Assembly: GCF_947179165.1 (NCBI RefSeq)
Contig: NC_077243.1
Coordinates: 29,030,001-29,094,000, forward strand
Source of the DNA: Solanum dulcamara
Taxonomy: Eukaryota > Streptophyta > Magnoliopsida > Solanales > Solanaceae
Direction: 5' to 3'
DNA: 64,000 nt
Positions 36,266-47,876 of the stretch are shown piece by piece (the stretch's first letter is position 1; every line of letters begins with the position of its first letter). The position numbers and the translations under genes were made by a program. Under the pieces are notes generated by a model. That model had not been told where the DNA came from and made no database searches. It saw only the letters and a program-made list of their open reading frames with translations.

Positions 36266-38826
36266 TTGGAGACCTTGTCCACCACGACCATAATTGTCTT
36301 GTACCCATCAAACTTTGGCAAACAAGTGATGAAGTCTATGGTCACACTTTCCCTTGGACGCTCAGCTATGGGCAGGGGCTCCTCGATACCTCCAGGTTGA
36401 TGCTTCTCCACCTTGTCTTGTTGGCACACAAGACAATTCTGCACATAACACTCAATATTTTCCTGCATGCCTGACCAATAATAGATTGCCTCGATCAGTT
36501 TTCTCATGCAACGCTGCCCGAATGACTAGCCCATAATCTTTCATGATTCATCACCGAATGGTTTTGAATTATGGCACATAGATTCTTCGTCTGGTGGTAA
36601 GAAATAATCCATCTTCTATCCAAAAGTGCCTTGTCTTGCCCTATGCGGCTAGCTCCATAAGCCTTTTTGCTTCTAGATTGTTCTGCAGGACATTCAAGGC
36701 CACAACATTGCCCTTTCCTGGCTTATACTCTAGCTCATAGTCGAACTCAGCTAAGAAGTCTTGCCACTTAGCTTTCTTGGCATGAGCTTCTTCTGTGACT
36801 GGAAGTAGCTAGTGGCCATATTGTCGTTCTTGACCAGGAACTTGGAGCCAAGTAGATAGTATCTCCACGTGCGCAGGCAATGGACAATGGCCATCATATT
36901 TTTTTCTTACACGGTGTACCGTCGTTCCATCTCAATTAGCTTATGGCTCTTAAAGGCAATACGGTGCCTATATTGCATTAGCACTCCTCCAATGGCATAG
37001 TCAGAAGAATCTGTATGCACCTCTAACGTCTTGGAGAAGTCAGGCAGCGCTAGGACTAGCTCGTCTGTCACAATAACCTTAAGGTCTTCAAATGCCTTCT
37101 TGCAGTGCTTACTCCAAACCCGTGACTTATTCTTCTTCAAGAGTTCAATTAGTGGAGTGGCTTTGGTGGAGTAGCCACTTATGAACCTGAGATAGTAATT
37201 AGCAAGTCCAAGAAAAGATCTATGTTCGGTTACCTTTGTGCGCATCTCCCACTTTTTGATAGCCTAAACTTTTGCCTCGTCCATCCGTAGATCACCTTGG
37301 CTAATAACATATCCCAAGAAGTGAACTTCATGTTGGGCGAACTCGTACTTCTCCCTCTTGATGTAATGCTCATTATCTCACAAGACTTGGAACACCTTCT
37401 TCAAATGGTTCACGTGCTCCTCTAAGGTGTTGATGTAAATGACTATGTCATCTTTGTAGACTACCATAAATTGATCCAAATACAGGTGGAAAATCTTGTT
37501 CATGAGTGTGCAAAAGGTGGAGGGTCCGTTGGTTAAGCCGAAAGGCATCACCAACCACTCATAAGCCCCATACTGTCATACACATCGTCTTTGGCTCATA
37601 TCCCTCCAATATGCGTACTTCATTATAGCCCTTCCTTAGATCTACCTTGGTGAAGTATTTGGCCTGTCCAAGTCTATCAAACAAGTCGGCAATGAGCGGG
37701 ATTGGTACTTTTTCTTTATGGTCACCTTGTTGAGCACCTGGTAATCTATGCATAGATGCAATGAGCCATCCTTCTTCTTTTGAAACAAGACCGACACTCC
37801 ATAGGGTGCTTTGGATGGATGGATATGACCGGCCTTGAGGAGCTCTTTCAACTACTTCCTTAGCTCATTTAACTCAGGTGGAGCCATGCGGTATAGTGTG
37901 TATGCGGGTGGCCTGGATCCGGTCTCCAATTAGATCTTGTGATCTACCTCACGCCTTGGAGGTAGGTGTCTCAGAAACTCTTCTGGCATCATGTCCTTAT
38001 TTTCTTCAATTACCTTCTCTATGTAAGGTGGCAAGGCCTTTACAAGCTGCATGGACAATAAGTAGGCTTGTCCTTTCGTCTTTGGCACCTTGACTAGAGG
38101 TACCATGTAGGGTCCCTCTTTCTCTATAACCAAGAATTGTTGGAGGTAGGGATCAATCATCATGTGGCATCATTAGAAGAATTCCTGCCCAACAATGATG
38201 TCAAAGATATCTAAGGGAGAAATGGTGAAGTTGGTCTCATCTTGCTACTTGCCCAACATAATGTCTAATCCATGAGCAACTCCACACACGGGCATCATGG
38301 TGCATTAACCGTCTTCAGGTGGGTGTTGCTTGGACTATAGCTTAGCCCCAACCTTATTACCGTAGACTTGGTCATGATGTTATATTCTACTCTGGAGTCC
38401 ACCATACCACGAACTGGCCAACCGTTAATGGATATGTCTACATACTGCATGGAGTAGTCTTCTGCCTTCTTTACTTGCTTCGCAATTGCTCTGCATAGCC
38501 CGATTACACCCAATTGTGTCATGTCCTCTACCCTTGGTCTTGCACCTCTTTGTCTTTTCACTTATGTAGAATGGCACCAAGGTTTTTCATCTCCGGGCAC
38601 CTAGCATAGCTCTAAGGACCTCCATATATGTAGCAACCACTTTCATTCGTGGCCTTCTCCTTCTTCTTGGCATAGACCTGTCGTCCAAACTTCCTGCTAT
38701 CAGACTTGTCATGACTCTAAGGGTGTGGGTGTTGCTCCTTGATCTTGCTGCGATCTCCCCCACCTTTAGCATGACTACTCCTTGTTTATTTGCCTTTGTT
38801 CCTTTCATGCTTGTCATTCCTAAATG
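36266..38826 (-). pseudogene. Element A gag zinc knuckle, protease, RT, RNase H, integrase N-terminus
   Basis: Minus-strand order from 38826: gag C-terminus with a decayed C-C-H-C knuckle (G-C-Y-I-x-G-G-P, then A-R-C-P; 38640-38590); protease (38561-38295), D-I-S-I-N-G then M-V-D-S-R-V in place of the D-[ST]-G active site; RT (37851-37400) with [12 protein letters not shown] and the catalytic box Y-K-D-D (37458-37447); RNase H (37000-36650) with E-V-H-T-D-S-S-D; and integrase zinc finger and first Asp (36507-36266: C-x-x-C, V-T-I-D-F). Frameshifts and stops occur at several joins. The 5' continuation of gag is on + at 18.5-19.3 kb. Confidence 0.87.
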
Positions 38827-40445
38827 GTGAATTAGTGTGCATTGCAAGCATGTATTTGTAGATATGGTGTGGTTTTTGTTTTTTCGTAGGAAAACTAAGT
38901 CCCACACAAGTTTAAATAATTTAGTGGGTCAGAGCACTACTTGGCTGAGGAATGAGGAATACGAGCCCCATCACAGATTGTAGTGCCTTACCTGGGCCAT
39001 AGTGATAGGCGTAGTGTTGATAAGGAGAAAGCTACTGCTAAAATTTTGATGAAGAAGACCTTCACGGAACCCACCATAGACTGTGATGCCTTGAATGGGT
39101 CGTGGTGGCGGCCGTAATACTGAGGCTATGAAGAGGAGAATGTTAATAATTGTGCTAAGTGTAACTCCACAAAACCCATTACGGGCCATGGAGACCACCA
39201 CAGACCGTAGTGATTGCTCGTAGAGGTTGATGGAAGAAAGTGGAAAATTGTCTAAGGACACCACTACAAAGTCCAATACGGGTCGTAGTCATCACCACGG
39301 GGCGTGATGGGTGTCCATGAAGAGATGAAAGCTACGCTGTAGAATCCAAGGTAAACACCATTGAATAGTACCATGGAAAGTCAAGTTCAGTATGGTCCAT
39401 GGTGAATGAGTGTAAAGGGTGTCGACTTCAGTTTTCCTTATTGGTTTAGGATTTAGTTTTGTGTTTCTATAAATACCTGAATTTATTTTGTTTTTAGGGG
39501 TCAGCATTTTTACTAGTTTTTGAGTACTTTGTGAACATTGTGAAGCTATATTTAGTTACTTTTGGAGATTGATTCTTCATACATCATTCCAATTTTCATC
39601 CTTTATTTGTGATTTGTTGGATTGATTCAAGATTGACTTCTTTGTCTGCGTAGGTATTAATTTATGAATTCTTCACAAATTCTTGTTCTTTTACTTATAA
39701 GTATGAGTAGATAAACCCACAACTAGAGTTGTGAGAACCATGGCGACTTAACTAAAATAGGCAAAAGTAGGATTGAGATTCGTGATTTATTTTTGCATGT
39801 ATTATGATTTCTTCATTCAAAAGTCTTTCTTAGTGAGTGTACACATTAAGAACTTGTCCATATTCATTGCTTTCCTGGGAGGGAGGTAGTTATAAGGAAA
39901 AGAAATTCACAACAGAAATTTGAATAGTCTAGCTTCGAAAGAAGGGATAAATTTCATTTAAGTTACTTGAGACTAGGAAGAGATAGTACTCTGAGATCTA
40001 GGGCGAGGGTTAGTAAAGTATACATTCTGAGACCGGGAGGAGATGAATGAAATATGTCTAAGAAGGACCGGGAGGTGAATTAGATGTTACCTAACTCGCT
40101 AGATTTTGCATGCAATACAATGAACGATATCATGATTACGATTAGCCTAATAACTAACAAGTCATGGGGAACACAATCCTAGTCTAGTCTTCCTACAGTT
40201 TACAACCTTAATCTTGTGTACTTGCCTTTACATTATTTTACTTGTTCTAAACTAAAACCAAAAACCCCACTTTTACTTTATGCAAGTTTATTTTCAGGAA
40301 GTAGCAACTACGATTGAATAGTAAATAGCTAATACAACTTGTTTCAACCTATTCCCTGTGGGTTCGACCCTGACTCTTAGTTGGGCACAGTATTCTTCTA
40401 ATGATCGTCTATAGCTCTTTCGAGAGGTATAATTGAGCTTTATCA
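38827..40445 (+). repeat. 5' LTR of Athila-like element B, start truncated
   Basis: Matches the reverse complement of 19301-20871 but lacks the first 38 or so bases: it begins at GTGAATTAGTGTGC and directly abuts A's gag. It ends GAGCTTTATCA at 40445, followed by the primer-binding site. It carries the same ACGG-CCGTGATGG motifs (39060-39310). Confidence 0.88.
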
Positions 40446-40448
40446 AGA

Positions 40449-40468
40449 TGGCGTCTTTGTCGGGGATT
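40449..40468 (+). other. Primer-binding site of element B
   Basis: TGGCGTCTTTGTCGGGGATT, close to the complement of the 3' end of plant tRNA-Asp (TGGCGCCGTTGCCGGGGATC), as in Athila elements. Confidence 0.8.
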
Positions 40469-40571
40469 ATGGTTTTGAAATATTCTATTAGTTACTACTT
40501 TAGTTTGTAGTTGTATTTCTTAATTTTTCTTTTGGTTTCTTGTTTGTGTTTTTGTAGAGAACAGATAGTTC

Positions 40572-41930
40572 ATGCCAACCACCCAAAGCAAGGGTGAACC
40601 AATACTTCCATACGATCCTCAACTACAAAGATCAATTTGCAAGATGAATACATAAAAGCACGAGGCGCTAAGGTTGAGAGAGCTGGCTAAAAATCAAGTC
40701 AAGGATGGTGATGACAACAGGGATGAACTCAATAGAGCTTTTCCAGGAAGAGATCAGAACCTGTGAACTTTTCTCTTGTTGATGAGGATCCTGATATGGA
40801 TGGCGCCGGGGCTACTGGAGCTATAGTCCTCCCACCATTACCTCCAGGTGTGAAGTTCACTATCACTAGTACTATGCTGTAGATGCTAAATTTGAAGGGA
40901 CTATTTAGTGGAATAGCTAGTGATGATGCCAACCAACACTTGATGAACTTCATTGCCACTTTCAAGTCATCTAAAATCTGTGGGGTTAGCCAATCATTCA
41001 AGCGACTGCATTTATTTCCATGTTCTTTGTATGAGGAGGTAATGAAATGGCTAAATGAACTCCCACATGACTCTATTACGACATGGAGGGAGTTAAGAAA
41101 GGCATTTCTGGAAAGGTTCTTTCCACTATCCAAGAAGCTATAGATCAAGGATGAGATTAATGCTCACAAACAGCGACCTAATGAAGCCGTATGAGACTTG
41201 GGAAAGATTCAGGCAGAAGCTAAAGCAGTGTCCAAATCACAATTTAACTGACAAGCAATTGAAAGAGATATTCTACAGGTATTGCAACTTCATGGCCAAG
41301 CCAGTAATAGATGTAGCTTGTGGGGGGTTTTTTATGGCTAGGACATTTCAGGAAGTCACGAAGATCAGCTCACAAAGAATAATAGGGCTTGGTATACCAT
41401 AGATGTAGATTGTTCAGGATTCACATTTGAGATGTCAGCAAAACAAAAGCAAAAAAAAGGAGGAGCGTGATCAAGATATGGCTCACATAAGAATGCAGAT
41501 GGACTTATTGACCAAACGCCTGTTAGCTAGAGGATTAGAGAAAGTGAAAGTTGTGGACACTGGAAATCGATATGATGAGCCAGACTTTGACTATGAGGAG
41601 GAAGCCAAGTTTCTAAATAGCCAAGGGGGTTTTCGGACATACAACTCTAGGAATCAAGGTCAGAACTTTCAAAGAGAAAACTACTATGATCGAACCAGAA
41701 ATCACGATCAAGGTAGGTAGCAGAACAAACACAACTTCAAGAATGATAGAAATGGGTTGTATGTGCCAACTGAGTCTGGTGTCAGAGATATGCGAGGCGA
41801 CATGTCTAATATCAGCCAGCTGGTAGATTCACACTTTACCTCTATCAAGCAATTAGAGCATCAGATGGGCCAGTTGTTAGTAGCACTTAATAAGAGGAAG
41901 ACTAGGACTTTACCTAATGACACACTGTAA
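40572..41930 (+). pseudogene. Element B gag
   Basis: Likely start at 40572 (M-P-T-T-Q-S-K-G-E). Conserved gag core at 40883-41143: F-S-G-I-A-S-D-D-A-N-Q-H-L-M-N-F, L-H-L-F-P-C-S-L, W-L-N-E-L-P, T-T-W-R-E-L, and F-L-E-R-F-F-P. A stop at 41141 and frameshifts break the remainder; 41427-41720 encodes a charged, Asn/Arg-rich C-terminal part. The core order is that of Athila gag. No zinc knuckle is visible. Confidence 0.82.
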
Positions 41931-44900
41931 AATCCTAGGAAAGATGGGCAATGCATGGAAATGACAACGAGGAGTGGTAAGATACTTTCTGACACTATTA
42001 CTGCAGGCATTGAGCAGACTAAAGATGCAACTTTTAAGACTGGTGAGTAGGCTAGGCATCAGGCAGATAAGGCATCTTTGTTCGATGACAATGATGAGGG
42101 TGATGAGACAGCATTGGAGCAGAAAAAGGTCGAAAAAAACAGTGGTACGTAACAAACAGAAGCAGAGAGACTGCCCCTTTGCGACCTGTTCATAAGCCAC
42201 TGCCTCCGTTCCCACATAGATTGAAGAAACAGGCCGAGAATGGCAAGTTTTTGAAATTTATTTCAATGCTTAAGGAAATATCAGTCAACATCCCATTGGT
42301 AGAAGTATTTGAGCAAATAATAGGTTATACCAAATTAATGAAGGATTTGGTTACAAAGAAGAGGACGTTTCTTTTGAGCCAGCCAACAACTTACATCACT
42401 GTAGTGCTATTGCTACCAGGTCATTGGTGCAAAAGAAATAAGATCTGGGCGCATTCACCATACCTTATACTATTGGTGCTTTCAATTTTTAAAGGGCTCT
42501 ATGTGACTTGGGTGCTAGCATAAATTTAATGTCGCTAGTAGTTTACACACAGTTGGGCTTAGGAGACCCCAAACCGACTTCTATGCGGCTTCTGATGGCA
42601 GATAGGTCTGTGAAATACTAGTTGAAATTTTGTGTGATATGTTGGTGCGAATGGGCAGGTTTATTTTTCTTGCTGATTTTTTCATATTAGATTGCCAGGT
42701 TGATTTTGAGGTTCCTATCATCTTGGGGAGACCATTTTTGGTGACTGGTAAAGCATTGGTAGATGTGGAGTGTGGAGAACTCATAGTTAGACTCAATGAT
42801 GAAGAGGTCAAGTTCAATATATGTGGTTCTATGAAGCAACCAATGGATATGACCATGATGCATGTTCTTGATATTGAGGTTGAAAGTGTTGTTGATATGC
42901 CCATTGAGGAAAGGATCGTTGTTGAGCCTTTAGCAGCTGTAATCATGAATTTTGATGGTGATGGTATTGAGGGGTATGATGAATTTGTAAATGCTTTACA
43001 AGGTGTGGGTTCACACTCATATGCTCCCAAGAAGCTTGACCTTGACTTAAAGAATAGGCCAACTCCACCAGTAAACCATCCATAGAGGAGCCACCTGTAC
43101 TTGAGGTCAAAGAATTGCCAGTCCATTTGAGGTATGTGTTTCTTGGTGAGCATAACACTTTGCCAGTTATTATTACTGCAGATTTGACTGAAGAGCAGGT
43201 TACAACACTGGTGGGGGTATTGCATAGGTATAAGAAAGTTATTGGGTGGAATATTGATGATATCATAGGTATTCCTCCTGGAATTTGCAGTCACAAAATT
43301 CAGTTGGAGGAGGATTGTATTCCCAATATTGAACACCAGAGGAGATTAAACCCACCTATGCAAGAGGTGGTAAAGAAAGAAATCATTAAGTGGTTAGATG
43401 CAGGTGTGGTCTATCCCATATCCGATAATAATTGGGTGAGTCCTGTTCAATGTTTCCCTAAGAAAGGAGGTATGATAATTGTTGCGAATGATAAGAATGA
43501 GCTATTATCACTTAGGCCAGTCATTGGATGGCGAGTCTGCATGGACTACAGAAAGCTTAACAAATGGAATTTGAAGGATCATTTTCCAATGTCCTTCATG
43601 GACCAAATGTTAGATAGGTGGGCAGGCAGAGATTGGTACTGTTTTCTTGATGGGTACTCTGGCTACAACTAGATCTCCATAGCACTATAGGACCAGTAGA
43701 AGATCACCTTCACATATCCTTATAGCACCTTTACGTTCAAGCGCATGCCATTTGGACTATGTAATGCTCCTTCCATATTCTAGCGCTGCATGATGTCTAT
43801 ATTCTCTGACATGGTGGAGGACACTATTGAGGTATTTATGGATGAATTTTCAGTAGTAGGTGATACTTTTAATGACTGTTTGTTAAATCTTAGTAGGGCT
43901 TTGTAGAGATGTGAAGAGGCTAACCTAGTTTTGAACTGGACAAAATACCACTTCATGGTCAAAGAAGGTATTGTGCTAGGTCACAAGATTTCTAAAAAAG
44001 GGTTGGAGGTCGACAAGACAAATATAGAGGTAATAGAGAAATTGCCTTCTCTTATCTCTATAAAGGGTGTTCACAGCTTCCTGGTCCATGCAGGTTTTTA
44101 TAGGCATTTTATCAAGGATTTCTCTAAAATTGCACTCTTTTTGTAAGTTATTAGAGAAGAAGATAAAGTTTTACTTTGATGAGGCATGCATGAAATCGTT
44201 TGAGTTCTTGAAGGAGAAGTTGACCTCAGCCCTAGTGATTGTTGTTCTGGATTGGTGTGCCCCATTTGAGATCATGTATGACGCTATAGGTGTCACTTTA
44301 GGGGTTGTGCTAGGGCAGAAGCGCAACAAGTTTTTTCATCCCATATACTATGCTAGAAAATCACTAAATGCAGCTCAGAAGAATTACGCTGTCACCGAGT
44401 AGGAAGTGTTGGCGGTAGTGTACGTATTTGAAAAATTCAGAGCGTATCTTTTGGGTACCAAAGTGGTGGTGCACACTGACCATACAGCCTTGTGATATTT
44501 GATTACCAAGAAGGATGCTAAGCCAAGGTTGATCGGATGGGTCCTGTTGCTACAGGAATTTGATTTTGAGCTAAAGGACCGTAAAGGGAGTGAAAACCAG
44601 GTAGCTAACCACTTGTCCAGGTTGAAGATAAAAATCGAGGTAAGGTTGAGCTTGACATTGATGATTCCTTCCCAGATGAACAGGTTTTAGTTGCTACTGT
44701 TTATTTCATCCTTAGTTTGCTAATTATGCTAATTATCTTGTTAGTGATCTTATGCCTGACGATCTTACTTTCCACCAATGAAAGAAGTTTTTGCATGATA
44801 TTCGCAGGTACTTCTGGGATGTGCCATACCTATTCAGGATATGCACTGACAATGTCATCAGGAGGTGCATTCCAGAAGCAGAGATGTTGAGAATTTTGGA

Positions 44901-45784
44901 GGCCTGTCACTCATCACAGGTAGGTGGACACCACAGTAGGAGCCAGACAGTGCAAAAGATACTGCAATATAGATACTACTAGCCTACAATCTATAAAGAT
45001 GCACATGACTTCGTAAAGAGTTGTGACCAGTATCAAAGGTAGGAAAACATATCTAGGCGTCAAGATCTACCTATGTATGGGTCATCAATTTCATGGGGCC
45101 ATTCGTGAGTTCGTATGGGATGAAGTACATTCTTGTAGCAGTTGATTATGTCTCCAAATGGGTGGAAGCTTTCCCCTTACCAAATAATGAGAGCAAGATT
45201 GTTGTTGGTTTTCTGTGAAGAAACATTTTTTCCAGGTTTGGGACTTCTAGAGCTATCATGAGTGATGGGGGCTCCCATTTCTGTAATAAGATATTTTGGA
45301 CTCTATAGGAAAAATACGGTGTGCAATAACATAAGATAGCTACTCCATACCATCCCCAGTCTAATAGGTAGGTTGAGGTGTCAAACCGAGAAATCAAAGA
45401 GATTCTAGCGAAGTCTGTAAATGCCAATAGAACTGATTGGGCGAGGAAGCTTGATGACGCTCTATGGGTATATCGTACAGCTTTCAAAACACCCATTGGT
45501 ATGTCCCCATACCAGTTAGTATTTGGAAAGGCTTGTCATTTGCCTGTGGAGCTGGAACATAAGGCATTGTGGGCCTTGAAAAAGTTGAACTTAAATTGGA
45601 GTGAAACTGCGCATATGAGGCTGGATCAAATCAATGAAATGGATGAGTTTTGTTTGCGTACGTATGAGAGTGTTGCTCTTTACAAAGAGATGATGAAACT
45701 ATACCATTGTAGGCATATTGAGCAGTGCCAATTCAGCAGTGGGGACAAAGTGTTGCTGTTCAATTCAAGGCTGAAGTTGTTTCC
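41931..45784 (+). pseudogene. Element B pol: protease, RT, RNase H, integrase (lacks last codons)
   Basis: Protease region at 42500-42840 with I-I-L-G-R-P-F-L-V-T-G. RT at 43270-44000: L-N-P-P-M-Q-E-V-V, W-V-S-P-V-Q, R-V-C-M-D-Y-R-K-L-N, M-P-F-G-L-C-N-A-P, and the catalytic box F-M-D-E (43835-43846), where the second Asp has become Glu. RNase H at 44200-44640. Integrase at 44880-45780: zinc finger H-S-S-Q-V-G-G-H-H, D-G-G-S-H-F, E in E-V-S-N-R-E-I-K, and the [13 protein letters not shown] core. It ends at L-K-L-F-P (45784), where a foreign LTR end takes over; the missing end is at 26240-26031 on the other strand. Multiple stops. Confidence 0.88.
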
Positions 45785-45845
45785 TGTCATGACCCGAATT
45801 CTTAGGTCATGATGACACCTATTATAACCCACCAGTAGGTAAGCC
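45785..45845 (-). repeat. Terminal fragment of a Tekay-type LTR
   Basis: Read on the minus strand it ends GAATTCGGGTCATGACA, followed by GGAAA, the 5-bp duplication partner of 26241-26245. The preceding TAGGTGTCATCATGACC block is typical of the last 60 bp of Tekay/Del LTRs. Only about 60 bp remain before AT-rich DNA. Confidence 0.75.
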
Positions 45846-45856
45846 AATTTTTCTCT

Positions 45857-46560
45857 TATTAACGTTGTTAATATATATTATTGTATTAAAAATATTTTAG
45901 TTATATATTAATTACGTACATTGAAACATGCCTAAAATATATTGAATTCAAAATTTATTATAATTATTTTTTATTTTTTTCTCTTATTAACAAAATATAT
46001 CATTTTATTAAAAATATTTTAGTTATATATTCACCACGTGCATTGAAACATGCTTATAATATATATAACATATTAAATTCAAAATATATTACAATTAGAA
46101 TTCAATATTATACATTGTTATGAATTCGATTGTTGTTATTTCAACAAATATAATATATTTCTAACAACATAGATTAATTTGAATTGTATTGAAATGTTTG
46201 AAATTTACACTTAATACTTGTAATATGTTTGTATTAAAAAAATTTAGTTATATATTCACCATGTCCATTGAAACATGCCTATAATATGTATAATATATTG
46301 AATAAAAAAATGTTTTAATTTTTTTTAATTTATTTCATATTAATGGTTCTAAAATATATTATTGTAGTAAAAATATATTATCTATATATTCACCACATGC
46401 ATTGAAACATGCCTATAATATAATATATTGAATTTAAAATCTAGTGTAATTATTTTTTTATTTTTTCTCTTATTAATGGAATATATCATTGTACTAAAAA
46501 TATTTTAGTTTATACTAAACATGTCTATAATATATATAATATATTGAATTCAAAATGTAT
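45857..46560 (+). repeat. Diverged AT-rich tandem repeat, unit about 115-135 bp
   Basis: The core ATTGAAACATGC recurs at 45920, 46042, 46267, 46401 and (diverged) 46514. The gaps are 122, 225, 134 and 113 bp, and the long gap holds a decayed extra stretch. Each unit carries CACCACGTGCATTG-, ATATTGAATTC- and CTCTTATTAA-like blocks. Confidence 0.75.
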
Positions 46561-46721
46561 TACAATTATTGTTTATATTTATTTTCTTTATTGTGTTAGA
46601 AATGCATTATATATGTATTTACATAAAAAAAATTACTTAATTTAAAAGGTAGTAAAATCATCATTTACATAATATCCAATCCAAAATTAAGTTTAAATTA
46701 AGATAATTAATTTTATTTTTA

Positions 46722-46918
46722 AAAGAGAGAGAAAGATAAAGATAAAGAGAGAGAGAGAGAGAGAAAAAAAAATGCCCCACAAAAAGAGAAGAAGGAGAGA
46801 GCGAGAAGGGGGGTAGATAGAGAAAGAAAGAGAGAGAACGGACAAAAGAAAGAAAGGGAGAGAGGCAACAAACAAAAGAAAAAAAAGGAGAGAGAGGGGA
46901 GAAGAGAGAGAAAAATGT
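46722..46918 (+). repeat. GA-rich low-complexity tract
   Basis: Nearly pure purine strand (GAGAGA, GAAAG). The long minus-strand open frame over it is an artefact of the composition. Confidence 0.85.
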
Positions 46919-47876
46919 TTTTACTCTTTTGGATAAAAAAAGTACTGTCATTTTTTATAAAGCAATAACATATATTAAAATTCGTAATTAATGCTATATA
47001 CTATATTATTTAAGTAAATGCCCCTTTTATTAATGGTCATGTGGAGTTGAGAAAAGGTGTTAACTAATTTATTTTCAATTATCATAAAACTTCTTAGTTG
47101 GTTATTTATCTATTTTGGTGTAGAATTTGTCTACATCAACTCCTCTATTTATATTAAAAATTCTCTCCTTTTTAATTTATTTGTCTTAAATTTTTTACTA
47201 TGTCATGTATTTAAAAAGTACGAAAAATAGTTCTTTTTGAAATATTTTTAAAATGTATTATAATTTAGGTTAATTCTTGAATTTTTACTTGTGTCACATA
47301 AATTAAGACAAAGGGAGTAACATATATTATTTTAAAATTATGTAAAAAGTACTATAAAATACAATAATTAACAACTTCAAAATTTTTAAATCATATAAAA
47401 TTTTTAGAAGAGAATGTGAGTAGCTTAGGATAAGTCGGTGAATTGACCAATTTGTCCTTCTAGTTCATTTTTCTCTATTTATATTTAGTGTTTCTACGTT
47501 TTAGTTTACTTGTCTTACTTTCCTTTTTAGTAATTAAAGTATTTAAAAATTACGAAAAAAGTGATACTATAAATCACAATAATTAACGACTTCAAATATT
47601 TTTAAAAACTATTAAAAATTGGTTGGCTCTCAAAATTTTATTTGTGCTAGATTAATTAAGACACGAGAAGTAACATATATTATTTATAAATTACATTAAA
47701 AGTTCTATAAATCACAATAATTAATAATTTTAAATATTCAAAAATCAAATAAAAATTGATTAACTCTTCAAAGTTTCTTTGTAACACATAAATTAATTGA
47801 GACAGCTGGAGTGACATACATTGGGCCCGTGCTTGCACGAGCTCTTGTAACTAGTACTTTGGTACATATAGAACCC

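Larger units (their letters stand above)
45846..47854 (+). mobile_element. AT-rich non-autonomous element with Helitron-like 3' end
   Basis: The right end has a hairpin (CCCGTGC, TT, GCACGAG at 47826-47841) about 10 bases before CTAG (47851-47854), followed by T: the hairpin-plus-CTRR|T layout of Helitron 3' termini. A possible 5' TC start lies near 45855 but is not certain. Contents are tandem repeats (45857-46560), a GA-rich tract (46722-46918) and three related segments ending in GACA-AAGGGAGTAACATA-like blocks (near 47305, 47663 and 47800). No protein is encoded. Confidence 0.5.

Noticed and set aside
38971..39507. Open frames on - within the B LTR
   Set aside because: Shadow of LTR sequence; the same frame occurs in the other LTR copy (20395-20607) because the sequence is repeated.
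19301..40445. Inversion by direct recombination between the two inverted B LTRs
   Set aside because: Flipping the segment between them would leave B's polypurine end and primer-site end on the wrong sides of the LTRs. The breakpoints at 30263 and 45845 explain all joins better.
46661..46951. Leu/Ser/Phe-rich 96-codon frame on -, like a membrane protein
   Set aside because: It is the translation of a pure GA-rich tract.
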